64,000 nucleotides of DNA from G963708235 sp963708235 (GTDB lineage: Bacteria > Actinomycetota > Acidimicrobiia > Spongiisociales > UBA5794): contig OY970200.1 in assembly GCA_963708235.1 (NCBI GenBank), positions 186,001-250,000 on the forward strand, read 5' to 3'. The first letter of the stretch is position 1; every line of letters starts with the position of its first letter. The notes beneath the pieces are model-generated. The model was not told where the DNA came from. It was given only the letters and a program-made list of their open reading frames with translations, and did no database searches. Below are positions 16,340-23,888 of the stretch, one piece after another. The position numbers and the translations under genes were made by a program.

Positions 16340-17188
16340 TCACACCACCGTCGACCGGGCGGCGGCCAGGGCGGCGACGGTTTCGTCCGGTACGGAGAGG
16401 TCACCGCGTCCGGTGCCAACGGCCAGGTTGGGCTTGTAGCGCCCGTGATAGTCGGAGCCCCCGGTGGCGATCAGTCCGAGCGTGGCGCAGAGATCGGCGA
16501 GATGGGCCCGTAGCTCCGGTGGGTACTCGGCGTAGTACGACTCGATTCCCGCCAGACCCGCATCCGCCAGTTCCGTGAAGGCGGCGGCGTAATCCTCCGA
16601 GGCGACACCGAGGGTGTGGGGATGGGCGATGACGGGGACCGCACCCGACGCCCGGGCGAGGCCGATGGCCTCGACGGCGGTGAGCCGTTCCCGATCGACG
16701 TACCCAGGTCGGCCGGTCGCCAGGAAGCGGTCGAAGGCGTCGGGGATGTTGTCGGCGTGACCGCCGGCGACAAGGAGGGCAGCGATGTGGGGTCGGCCCA
16801 CCACCCCGCCGCCCGATTCGGCGAGTACCGCCTCGTACGGGATGTCGATGCCTTCGGCGGACAGCCGTTCGAGGATCACCTGGTTGCGACCGTCCCGTGC
16901 GGTGCGCAGACCGGCGAGTCGCTCCTGGAGCGGGCCATCGCCGGGGGTGAGGTGGTAGACCAGCATGTGCATGGTCCCGGTCGGCCAGTTCACCGAGAGT
17001 TCGGTGCCGGGGATCAGCTCGATCCCGAGGTCGTCGGCGGCCCCGGTGGCCTCGGCGATGCCCTCGAGGGTGTCGTGATCGGTGAGTGCCAGCGCCGTCA
17101 GCCCGGCGTCGGCGGCGAGTCGGACCACCTCGGCAGGCGAGTCGGTGCCGTCGGAGCACCTGCTGTGCAGGTGGAGGTCGACGGCCAA
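16340..17188 (-). CDS. PHP-domain phosphoesterase (YciV/TrpH-like)
   Basis: The 282-aa protein has the PHP metal motifs in order: VDLHLHSRCSDGTDSP, LTDHDTLEG, PGTELSVNW, VVGRPHIAALLV, VIAHPHTLG and TGGSDYHGRYK. This combination matches the YciV/TrpH family, which hydrolyses 3',5'-nucleoside bisphosphates and short RNA 5' ends. It follows a small membrane-protein gene by 4 bp on the minus strand, downstream of a cyclophilin. Confidence 0.88.
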   Translation of the reverse strand: MAVDLHLHSRCSDGTDSPAEVVRLAADAGLTALALTDHDTLEGIAEATGAADDLGIELIPGTELSVNWPTGTMHMLVYHLTPGDGPLQERLAGLRTARDGRNQVILERLSAEGIDIPYEAVLAESGGGVVGRPHIAALLVAGGHADNIPDAFDRFLATGRPGYVDRERLTAVEAIGLARASGAVPVIAHPHTLGVASEDYAAAFTELADAGLAGIESYYAEYPPELRAHLADLCATLGLIATGGSDYHGRYKPNLAVGTGRGDLSVPDETVAALAAARSTVV

Positions 17189-17192
17189 CGAA

Positions 17193-17402
17193 TCAGATCA
17201 GCAGGAGTCCGGCGGCGGCGTCGTCCCCGCCACCACCGCCCCACACCATGTTGGCGAGCACGAACACGGCGATGATGATGACGGCCCATATCGCCCCGGT
17301 GCGGATGCGGCGCAACAGGTGCTTGCGCTGCGCCTCTTTCTGCTCCACGGCACGGCGTTCGACACGGTTCTGGCGTTGGCGGTCTCGTTTGGCGCTTGGC
17401 AT
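17193..17402 (-). CDS. Small basic single-pass membrane protein
   Basis: The 69-aa product is a basic coiled stretch (MPSAKRDRQRQNRVERRAV...KHLLRRIR), then one TM helix (GAIWAVIIIAVFVLANMVW) and a Gly/Asp/Ala tail. The N-terminus resembles the basic leader often found on actinobacterial cyclophilin lipoproteins or PpiA proteins, and the preceding gene is a cyclophilin. It may be a detached version of that module. Function is unknown. Confidence 0.65.
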   Translation of the reverse strand: MPSAKRDRQRQNRVERRAVEQKEAQRKHLLRRIRTGAIWAVIIIAVFVLANMVWGGGGGDDAAAGLLLI

Positions 17403-17474
17403 GGCGCGGCATCATAGAGCCGCCGGAAGGGTCGTGCTTCGCCGACTGCGGACAGTGTCGTCTGGTGCGGTGGG

Positions 17475-17510
17475 TGCGGAAGGGTGTGTCCAGGGACACA
17501 CCCTTCCGCA
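17475..17510. terminator. Near-perfect 36-bp palindrome between the cyclophilin and small membrane-protein genes
   Basis: 17475-17491 is exactly complementary to 17494-17510, with only AG between. In RNA this would be a stem of about 15 bp with a small loop. It lies 38 nt after the minus-strand cyclophilin stop; no U-run follows. Termination is the simplest reading, but a dyad protein site is possible. Confidence 0.6.
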
Positions 17511-17547
17511 GACCTGGGTCGGTTCTCGCTTCCTGCGGTGGCGTCGC

Positions 17548-18348
17548 CTACCGGGCGATGGTCACGGTATCGAGATAGACGCTCTGCAGCGGGGTGCTCT
17601 GCTCTCCGCTGGGTCCGGCGCCGGTGGGGATGGCGGCGATCGTGTCCAACACATCGAGCCCTTCGGTCACCCGTCCGAACACGCTGTAGGCAGGGGGGAG
17701 CCCCCCATCGGCGAGCATGATGAAGAACTGGGAGCCGGTGGTGTCCGGGCCGGCATTCGCCATCGCCACCACGCCCCGCTCGTACCCGACCTCCGCCGGG
17801 GGCGGCTCGTCCGGAACGAAGTAGCCGGGGCCACCCAGGCCGGTGGCCGTGGGGTCGCCGGCCTGGAGCACGAAGCCCGGGACGATGCGGTGGGCGGCGG
17901 TGCCGTCGAAGTAGCCGCTCTCGGCGAGGAACACGAACGAGTTCACGGTTTCCGGGGCGATCGACGGGTCGAGCTCGATCACGATGTCGCCACACGAGGT
18001 GGCGAGCGTCGCCACCGGGCGGCTGTCGGGATCGATTGCCATGTCGTCCGGCGCCGAGAACTCGGCGGTCGCCGCCTCGGGCGGGGTTTCGGCGCCGCAC
18101 GCCGTCTGCTGGGCCCGGAACGCGGCGTAGTCGGCGGGAGGAACGCCGCCCGTGTCGAGCGGGACCTCCGGAGCCGTGGTGGCGGCGTCGGCAAGCGTGG
18201 TCTCGGTGACGGCATCGTCCGCTGCCGAGGTGGTGCTGGTGTCGGTTGCGTCGTCGCCTCCGCAGGCGGCGAGGATGATCGTCAGCGCCAACGCAGGGGC
18301 CAGGTAACGCCGAGTCGTGGATCGGAGGGTGGTGTGTGGTGTGGGCAT
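17548..18348 (-). CDS. Cyclophilin-type peptidyl-prolyl isomerase lipoprotein
   Basis: The 266-aa product has a lipobox (APALALTIILAACGGDD), a Thr/Ala-rich linker and a cyclophilin domain from about residue 95. Visible motifs are CGDIVIELDPSIAPETVNSFVFLAESGYFDGTAAHRIVPGFVLQAGDP, MANAGPDTTGSQFFIML and YSVFGRVTEGLDVLDTI (quoted here as separate landmarks of one domain). The catalytic Arg of HRIVPGFVLQ is present. It is expected to fold proteins outside the membrane. TAGCAT 8 nt upstream of the ATG suggests a leaderless mRNA. Confidence 0.9.
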   Translation of the reverse strand: MPTPHTTLRSTTRRYLAPALALTIILAACGGDDATDTSTTSAADDAVTETTLADAATTAPEVPLDTGGVPPADYAAFRAQQTACGAETPPEAATAEFSAPDDMAIDPDSRPVATLATSCGDIVIELDPSIAPETVNSFVFLAESGYFDGTAAHRIVPGFVLQAGDPTATGLGGPGYFVPDEPPPAEVGYERGVVAMANAGPDTTGSQFFIMLADGGLPPAYSVFGRVTEGLDVLDTIAAIPTGAGPSGEQSTPLQSVYLDTVTIAR

Positions 18349-18356
18349 GGTCGGGG

Positions 18357-18362
18357 ATGCTA
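18357..18362 (-). promoter_or_regulatory. -10 hexamer TAGCAT of the cyclophilin gene
   Basis: On the minus strand TAGCAT ends 8 nt before the ATG at 18348, without a Shine-Dalgarno. Confidence 0.45.
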
Positions 18363-18472
18363 TCCGGTTGGCGGGGCTGCGGGTAGCCCGGGATCGGCGG
18401 ACGGATCATCGAGGCGCTGCGGTGTACAGGTTCCGGTCGGGCGTGGTCGGCGATCGCAATGTGGCCCACCGG

Positions 18473-18478
18473 TACACT
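18473..18478 (+). promoter_or_regulatory. -10 hexamer TACACT of lysC-asd
   Basis: TACACT ends 10 nt before the lysC ATG at 18489; the 5' leader would be only a few nucleotides or absent, leaving no room for a lysine riboswitch. Confidence 0.5.
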
Positions 18479-18488
18479 CGTCCCGGCC

Positions 18489-19721
18489 ATGGCGCTGATC
18501 GTCCAGAAGTACGGTGGGACCTCGGTCGGCAACGCCGACCGCATCCGCAATGTGGCGCGCCGTATCGTCGACACCCACAACGCCGGGAATCGCGTCGTCG
18601 CCGTCGTATCGGCAATGGGTCACACCACCGACGAACTGGTCCAACTCGCCGGTGAGGTCAGCGACTCCGACCATCCCCGCGAACTCGACATGCTGCTCAC
18701 CGCCGGCGAGCGAATCTCGATGGCGCTGTGCGCCATGGCCATCCAGGACCTCGGGGTACCGGCGCTGAGCCTGACCGGGTCCCAGGCCGGGATCCTGACC
18801 ACCGCCGTCCACGGTCAGGCCGAGATCATCGACATCCGCGGCGACCGGGTCCGCGAGGGGCTCGATGCCGGCCGGGTGGTGATCGTGGCCGGGTTCCAGG
18901 GCTTCAACCCGGACTCCCGCGAGATCACCACGTTGGGTCGGGGCGGTTCGGATGCCACGGCCGTCGCTCTCGCCGCCGTGCTCGGCGCCGACCTGTGCGA
19001 GATCATCACCGACGTCGACGGGGTGTACACCGCCGATCCCAGACTTGTCCCCGACGCCACCAAGCTGGATCAGGTGTCGTTCGAGGAGATGCTGGAACTG
19101 GCCGGCGCCGGGGCCGGGGTGCTCATGGCCCGGTCCGTGGAGTTCGGGCGTCGCTATGGCATTCCGATCCACGTACGATCGTCGTTCCACCGCGGCGAGG
19201 GCACCTGGGTGAAGGAGGAGACAATGGAGGAGGCGATCGTCCGCAGCATCGCACACGACACCTCGGAAGCGAAGGTGACGGTGTTCCAGGTCCCCGACCA
19301 ACCCGGGGTTGCGGCGCTGGTGTTCGAGCCGCTGGCCGAAGCCGGCGTCAACGTCGACATGATCGTCCAGAACGTCTCGCACGCCGGGACGACCGACATC
19401 AGCTTCACCGTTCCCAAGACCCAGCTCTCTACCGCCCAGGCGGTCGCCGAGCAGGTCGCCACCGAGATCCGCGCTGTGGGAGTCGACGTCGATGTCGACA
19501 TCGCCAAGGTTTCGCTGGTCGGCGCCGGGATGCAGTCCCGGTTCGGGATCGCCAGCCGGATGTTCCGGATCCTCAGCGACCATGGAATCAACATCGAGAT
19601 GATCAGTACGTCGCCGATCCGCATATCCTGTGTGGTTCGCGGGAGTGAGGTCGAGGCCGCGGTCCGTGGGCTCCATCTCGGTTTCCGTCCGTCGACCGAG
19701 CCGGAGCAAGAATCCTCATGA
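18489..19721 (+). CDS. lysC: Aspartate kinase
   Basis: The 410-aa protein catalyses the first step of the aspartate family pathway (lysine, threonine, methionine, diaminopimelate). KYGGTSVGNADRI is the kinase N-terminus, with GRGGSDATAVALAAVLGA and EIITDVDGVYTADP in the catalytic domain. From about residue 265 two ACT domains follow (VTVFQVPDQPGVAALVFEPL; VSLVGAGMQSRFGIASRMF), which bind feedback effectors. It is translationally coupled to asd by an ATGA overlap. Confidence 0.96.
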   Translation: MALIVQKYGGTSVGNADRIRNVARRIVDTHNAGNRVVAVVSAMGHTTDELVQLAGEVSDSDHPRELDMLLTAGERISMALCAMAIQDLGVPALSLTGSQAGILTTAVHGQAEIIDIRGDRVREGLDAGRVVIVAGFQGFNPDSREITTLGRGGSDATAVALAAVLGADLCEIITDVDGVYTADPRLVPDATKLDQVSFEEMLELAGAGAGVLMARSVEFGRRYGIPIHVRSSFHRGEGTWVKEETMEEAIVRSIAHDTSEAKVTVFQVPDQPGVAALVFEPLAEAGVNVDMIVQNVSHAGTTDISFTVPKTQLSTAQAVAEQVATEIRAVGVDVDVDIAKVSLVGAGMQSRFGIASRMFRILSDHGINIEMISTSPIRISCVVRGSEVEAAVRGLHLGFRPSTEPEQESS

Positions 19722-20755
19722 CCATCGACCGCCCCCGCATCGCCATCGTCGGAGCCACCGGTGCCGTGGGCACCACGATGCTCTCGATCCTGGAGTCTCG
19801 TGACTTCCCGGTCGAGGACCTCCGGCTGATGGCCAGCACCCGTTCCGCAGGGCGTTCCATCGCCACCAGGTGGGGTGACGTCGCCGTCGAGGATCTCGAC
19901 ACCGTCGACCCGACCGGGATCGACATCGCCCTGTTCTCCGCCGGTGGCGCCCGCTCGCTTCAGCACGCTCCGCGCTTCGCCGCCGCCGGAGCCGTCGTGG
20001 TCGACAACTCGTCGGCGTTCCGGATGGATCCCGAGGTTCCGCTCGTGGTCGCCCAGGTCAACGATGCCGCCATCGGCGACCACCGGGGAATCGTCGCCAA
20101 TCCCAATTGCACCACCATGGTGTTGATGATGGCCGCCGGACCGCTCCATCGCCTGGCGCGGTTGCGTCGGATGGTCGCCACCTCGTATCAGTCGGTGTCC
20201 GGGTCGGGCCACACCGGAGTCGAGGTGCTCAGCCACGAGGTCGACGTCCTCGGCAAGGATCGTGATCTGCTGATCCAGGGCGGATGGTCCGATCCCGGGA
20301 ACGATCTCTACGCCCGCCCGATCGGTTTCAACGTGGTGCCTCATGCCGGGGCCTTCTCGGAGGGAGCCGCCACCGATGGCTACACCGACGAGGAGTGGAA
20401 GCTGGTCAACGAGACCCGCAAGATCCTCGCCGACGATGCCATCGCCGTGGAACCCACCTGTGTGCGGGTGCCGGTGCTGGTGGGCCACGGTATCTCCGCC
20501 ACGATGCACTTCGATCGGGCGGTGAGCGTCGACGAGGTTCGGCAGGTGCTCGCCGCAGCTCCGGGGGTGGAGATGTGGGGTGATGCCAAGGTGCCGACGC
20601 CGCTCGACAGTGCCGGCGGTGACGAGGTCCTGGTCGGACGGGTGCGGGCGACCGTCGGTGAACCCGGCGGGATCAGTCTGTGGGCCGTGGGGGACAATCT
20701 GCGTAAGGGAGCGGCACTCAACGCCGTACAACTGGCCGAGTTGCTGGTGTCGTGA
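19718..20755 (+). CDS. asd: Aspartate-semialdehyde dehydrogenase
   Basis: The 345-aa protein reduces aspartyl phosphate to the semialdehyde. It has an NADP-binding GATGAVGTTMLSIL, VVVDNSSAFRMDPEVPLV, nucleophile Cys131 in ANPNCTTMVLMMA and SYQSVSGSGHTGVEVL. The late TCVRVPVLVGHGISATMHFD carries the catalytic His. It overlaps lysC by 4 bp, forming the standard two-gene operon. Confidence 0.96.
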   Translation: MTIDRPRIAIVGATGAVGTTMLSILESRDFPVEDLRLMASTRSAGRSIATRWGDVAVEDLDTVDPTGIDIALFSAGGARSLQHAPRFAAAGAVVVDNSSAFRMDPEVPLVVAQVNDAAIGDHRGIVANPNCTTMVLMMAAGPLHRLARLRRMVATSYQSVSGSGHTGVEVLSHEVDVLGKDRDLLIQGGWSDPGNDLYARPIGFNVVPHAGAFSEGAATDGYTDEEWKLVNETRKILADDAIAVEPTCVRVPVLVGHGISATMHFDRAVSVDEVRQVLAAAPGVEMWGDAKVPTPLDSAGGDEVLVGRVRATVGEPGGISLWAVGDNLRKGAALNAVQLAELLVS

Positions 20756-20821
20756 GGGTTTTCGGGGTAGGGAACGGCGTGGTGGAACCGAGGGGACGTG
20801 TCCGATGGGGGTGACGAGGCG

Positions 20822-21283
20822 ATGAAATCAAAGGCCAGTATCGAGATCCGGCGACCGATCGCCGATGTGTTCGCCTACATCACCGATGTCGGCTCGATGC
20901 CGCGGTGGGTGACCGGGGTCAAGGACACCCAGATGCTCTCGCCCGAGGTAGGCGTCGGAGCGCACTACATCGTCGAGTATTCGGGAGGATGGCGGACGCT
21001 CGAGCTCGAAGCGGAGGTGACCGCCTACGAGCCCCCGTACGTGTTCGGTACCGAGATGGCTCGTGGTCCTTTCGCCTTCGAGGGAATCTTCCGGTTGGAG
21101 CCGACCGCCGACGGGACCCTGGTCACCAGCGATGTCGAAGCCGGTGAGGAAAGCCTTTCGACCCGCGTGGTCATGGTGCTGTTCGGCGCCATCATCCGCC
21201 GCAGCATGAAACGACGCCTCCTCACCGAACTCCACGCCCTGGAGACGAGCATGCACGGAACCTCACCCACCGCCGAAGTCTGA
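20822..21283 (+). CDS. SRPBCC (START/polyketide cyclase-like) family protein
   Basis: The protein of about 153 aa starts KSKASIEIRRPIADVFAYITD, with a Trp in MPRWVTGVKD and later FEGIFRLEPTADGTLVTSDVEAG, ending in a long C-terminal helix. This is the fold pattern of the SRPBCC hydrophobic-ligand superfamily, whose members vary widely in role. ATG at 20822 (GAGG upstream) is chosen; an in-frame ATG at 20798 is also possible. No substrate can be assigned. Confidence 0.75.
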   Translation: MKSKASIEIRRPIADVFAYITDVGSMPRWVTGVKDTQMLSPEVGVGAHYIVEYSGGWRTLELEAEVTAYEPPYVFGTEMARGPFAFEGIFRLEPTADGTLVTSDVEAGEESLSTRVVMVLFGAIIRRSMKRRLLTELHALETSMHGTSPTAEV

Positions 21284-21339
21284 CGCCGCCGACCAGGTTG
21301 GCTCCTGAGGGCCCCAGGACGCTGACGGCGCAACCGGCC

Positions 21340-21386
21340 TGACGCTGCTGGCGAGGCGGCCATTGACGCCGCGCTCCGCCCCGTCT
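21340..21386 (+). repeat. Foldback-repeat remnant interrupted by the IS element
   Basis: The segment from GACGCTGCTGGCGAGGCGG to CCGCCCCGTCT matches the core of the repeats at 22919 and 23436. The rest of the site (GCGTCCGCA) resumes at 22899 on the far side of the IS, so the element landed inside a copy of this repeat. Confidence 0.8.
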
Positions 21387-21404
21387 GATATGGGAGGGGT
21401 TTTG

Positions 21405-21682
21405 TCAAGGGGCGTGTTGAAGCACCCGCCGGGCTGGTTGTCCGGCGGGTGCTTGGTCGTTCGCTGTGGGGTGCGGGGTGTGCGGCGTGTCTGTCGACGC
21501 GTGGTCAGTCTGATATGCGCGGGTTGGTTACCGCATGACGCTGTTTCGGTGGGAGCTGCTGAGCTTGCCTGCGGTCGAGCGTGGCCAACGGGGTTGGTTA
21601 CTCACAGACGGGTCGCTAGTGCGCTCCTCACGCTGCATGCGTTCCTCGCACGTCCACGGCGGACGGGTTCTGGGGGGTGGGG
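21405..21682 (-). ncRNA. Candidate bridge-RNA region of the IS element
   Basis: This 278-bp non-coding end lies downstream of the transposase, where IS1111-type elements encode their recombination guide RNA. Read on the minus strand, 21517-21508 is perfectly complementary to the element's own terminus (GTCTGATATG at 21383-21392). Bases 21612-21605 equal CCCGTCTG of the target, so the RNA could pair with the opposite target strand. Each segment is next to a copy of TAACCAACCC. A GTGCG...CGCAC stem-loop comes first and a 12-bp hairpin (21421-21453) last. The target-then-donor order matches known bridge RNAs. The RNA itself is inferred. Confidence 0.45.
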
Positions 21683-22783
21683 TTAGTCCATGACGGCTAG
21701 GGACCAGCACCACCCGGCGAGCTCGCGGGCGATGGCGGTGTTCGCCACCGTGTGTTTTTTGCGGTTGGCGGTGAGGACGGTCCATCGGTGGTGGAGGCGC
21801 CGGTTCCCGGCGTCGCCTCGTGCCACCGCGGTTGGCGGTGCTGCGGCCCATCTCTCTTGGAGGGCCTTGCCGGCTGCGTAGCGGGGTTTGTGATGCCAGG
21901 CAGCTTCTATCAGTAACCGCCTGGCGTGCGTGTTCCCGGTCTTTGTGATCGATCCCAGCGCCCGGGACTCGCCAGAGGAACGCTCGGACGGGACCAGTCC
22001 GAGATACGACGCGATCGTGCGGCCAGTGAACCGGTGCCAGTCGCCGATCTCGACCGCCAGAGCGAACCCGGTCAACGTCGAGATGCCCCGTAGGCAACAC
22101 AACCGGTTCGTGACCGCAGCGAATTCTGAGTCGTGGGCCATAGCGGTGATGGTCTTATCGAGGCGGTTACGGCGGGCAAGGATGTGGCTCACCGCGTCGT
22201 AGCCAGCATCGAACGCGGCCAGTGTCCCTGGTCTGGCCCCGTCGAGATCACTCCTTCGGAGTTGACGCAGCCACCGATCATGGACCCCGGTCCAGGCGTC
22301 ACCGTTGTAAACGAACCCGTGACGTAACAACAACTTCGACAACCGATGCCTTGCCGCCATCAGCTCGACCCGGGCATCGTCGCGGGCCCGGACCAGATCC
22401 CGGGCCGCTTCCTCAGCCTCGGTCGGGACCCGCACCGCGACCAGATCACCTAGACGCACCAGGCGCGCTATCAACAACGCGTCACGCTTGTCAGTCTTGA
22501 CCCGGTCACCGACCGGACGGATGATCTTCGATGGCGCCGCCACCGTGCACGCCACCCCCACCGCCTCCAACCCACGCGCTAACCCGAACCCGGTCGGACC
22601 CGCCTCGTAACCGACCGCCACCGACTCCCACCGATCACGCACCCCCACGACCCAGGCCACGACCTCATCGCAACGTCCCGATAGCCGCGCCTCGAGCACT
22701 TCACCCGTCACCGTGTCAATAGCCGCCGCCCGCACACTCCGCGCGTGCACATCCAAACCAATCGCCGTACGCTCAGTGAACAC
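21683..22783 (-). CDS. IS110-family DEDD transposase/recombinase
   Basis: The 366-aa protein has the RuvC-like DEDD tetrad (D11 in AIGLDVHARS, E60 in VGYEAGPTG, D98 and D101 in KTDKRDALL). Its C-terminal Transposase_20 domain has RGISTLTGFALAVEIGD and LVPSERSSGESRALGSITKTGN, including the presumed nucleophilic serine. The frame is open to 22891, but GTG at 22783 has GGAGG five bases upstream and gives the family N-terminus. The gene appears intact, so the element may be active. Confidence 0.93.
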   Translation of the reverse strand: MFTERTAIGLDVHARSVRAAAIDTVTGEVLEARLSGRCDEVVAWVVGVRDRWESVAVGYEAGPTGFGLARGLEAVGVACTVAAPSKIIRPVGDRVKTDKRDALLIARLVRLGDLVAVRVPTEAEEAARDLVRARDDARVELMAARHRLSKLLLRHGFVYNGDAWTGVHDRWLRQLRRSDLDGARPGTLAAFDAGYDAVSHILARRNRLDKTITAMAHDSEFAAVTNRLCCLRGISTLTGFALAVEIGDWHRFTGRTIASYLGLVPSERSSGESRALGSITKTGNTHARRLLIEAAWHHKPRYAAGKALQERWAAAPPTAVARGDAGNRRLHHRWTVLTANRKKHTVANTAIARELAGWCWSLAVMD

Positions 22784-22918
22784 CAGGGCCTCCAATGCAT
22801 GTCGGCACCCCCAGGCCCATCCCGGGGATGATCCACGAATTTGCATCGCGAGGCCCTGGACTACAAGACCCCAAAACCCCGCCACACCCATAGCGTCTGC
22901 GTCCGCAAAGTGTCTTTT

Positions 22919-23164
22919 CTTGGCCCTCCCCGCCCCGGGGGGCGGGGTGCCTCCGAGGTTCTGGGAGGAGGTGGGGCGGGGCGCGAGCTTGTTGTCCGGT
23001 CAGGGCCACCTGTTGCGTGCGGTGCGAGTTGCCTTGGGTGCGACGACGAGCGGGCGACCGTCGGTGACGCTGTTGGCGAGGCGGACATTGACGCCGCGCT
23101 CCGCCCCGTCTGCGTCCGCACGGCGTCCGCAGCCACCCCTCCTCCCGAGGAGGGGAGGGCCAAG
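22919..23164 (+). repeat. GC-rich foldback repeat, complete copy
   Basis: A 246-bp element is bounded by 13-bp terminal inverted repeats (CTTGGCCCTCCCC at 22919-22931 and its complement at 23152-23164). Next to each end is a small GC hairpin (CCCCGGGG type on the left, CCCCTCCT/AGGAGGGG on the right). An inner pair, 22973-22985 with 23095-23107, matches at 12 of 13 bases. It carries no convincing gene. A near-identical copy is displaced by 503 bp. It behaves like a MITE or structured intergenic repeat. Confidence 0.8.
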
Positions 23165-23320
23165 AAGGGGACCTGCGGGGTGGGAGCGCGATCGCCTCGT
23201 GGCCTCGTTGCCCGAGGGGACCTGCGGTGTGGGAGTGCGGCCCTCCTCGCCCCCCACCGTCGGCGGACTGTCGGGGACACTGCGAGTGTGCGGAGTTTGG
23301 CGGGTCCGCGAGTGTCTTTT
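23165..23320. other. Spacer between repeat copies, no gene seen
   Basis: This GC-rich stretch repeats small phrases such as GGGGACCTGCGG but has no supported coding region or RNA. Confidence 0.4.
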
Positions 23321-23707
23321 CTGGCCCTCCCCGCCCCGGGGGGAGTGTCGGAATACCTACGGATCGGCCATCTGGGCGCTCCGAGACCCTTATGCCCCAA
23401 CGGCCCGAAATCGGCGGACGGAGTAAATCGACAGACCCCGGGGGGCGGGGTGCCTCCGAGGTTCTGGGAGGAGGTGGGGCGGGGCGCGAGCTTGTTGTCC
23501 GGTCAGGGCAACCTGTTGCGTGCGGTGCGAGTTGCCTTGGGTGCGACGACGAGCGGGCGACCGTCGGTGACGCTGTTGGCGAGGCGGACATTGACGCCGC
23601 GCTCCGCCCCGTCTGCGTCCGCACGGCGTCCGCAGCCTCCCCTCCTCCCGAGGAGGGGAGGGCCAAGAAGGGGACCTGCGGCTCCTGCGGAGGAGGGGAG
23701 GGCCAAG
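23321..23707 (+). repeat. Second foldback repeat, split by a 92-bp insertion
   Basis: Bases 23436-23681 are almost identical to 22933-23178 (differences include CAGGGCAACC for CAGGGCCACC). The left tip (CTGGCCCTCCCCGCCCC, from 23321) is separated from the body by 92 bp at 23344-23435. That insert is flanked by a 10-bp direct repeat CCCCGGGGGG (23334-23343 and 23436-23445), as in a target-site duplication. Extra right-end copies GGGGAGGGCCAAG are at 23655-23667 and 23695-23707. Confidence 0.75.
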
Positions 23708-23715
23708 CCAGACGC

Positions 23716-23749
23716 GACGAAGCCGGCGGTTTCCCGCCGGCTTTCGTCG
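23716..23749 (-). terminator. GC-rich hairpin terminator of the tRNA-Pro gene
   Basis: The arms around AGCCGGCGG and CCGCCGGCT pair across a TTTC loop; the far arm runs into the tRNA acceptor sequence. In the minus direction it immediately follows the tRNA 3' end, as expected for a terminator, though without a U-run. Confidence 0.65.
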
Positions 23750-23820
23750 GGACGGCCGGATTTGAACCGACGACCTCATCGTCCCGAACGATGCGCGCTA
23801 CCAAGCTGCGCCACGTCCCG
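23747..23820 (-). tRNA. tRNA-Pro (anticodon CGG)
   Basis: Read on the minus strand, a 7-bp acceptor stem (CGGGACG with CGTCCCG), a D-arm with GGCGCAGCTTGGTAGCGC, an anticodon stem CATCG/CGATG around loop TTCGGGA, and a T-arm with GGTTCGAATCC form a full cloverleaf. The anticodon CGG decodes CCG proline codons. CCA is not encoded. The gene sits between the repeat cluster and the receiver gene. Confidence 0.95.
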
Positions 23821-23888
23821 TGAAGAGGGATGGTACCGCACCGGAGACGGTCATCAACCGGCAAATCGGCAGCGACGTTCCGACCCGG

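Larger units (their letters stand above)
21387..22898 (-). mobile_element. IS110-family (IS1111-like) insertion sequence
   Basis: The 1,512-bp element carries one DEDD transposase gene on the minus strand. Both junctions share CGTCTG (21382-21387 and 22894-22899). Joining the outer flanks restores CCGCCCCGTCTGCGTCCGCA, which occurs uninterrupted at 23102. Sub-terminal inverted repeats are visible: TATGGG plus GGGGTTTTG at 21389-21404 and their complements at 22872-22892, with a 5-nt length difference. Such sub-terminal repeats and a long non-coding stretch downstream of the transposase are hallmarks of the IS1111 subgroup. The core dinucleotide is probably CT, but the six shared bases leave its exact position open. 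Confidence 0.85.

Noticed and set aside
18361..18488. Lysine riboswitch upstream of lysC
   Set aside because: The promoter hexamer lies 10 nt from the ATG, leaving no room for a leader RNA, and no lysine-box sequence is seen.
22899..23707. CRISPR-like direct repeats
   Set aside because: The repeat units are about 250 bp with terminal inverted repeats and no short regular spacers, and no cas genes are present.
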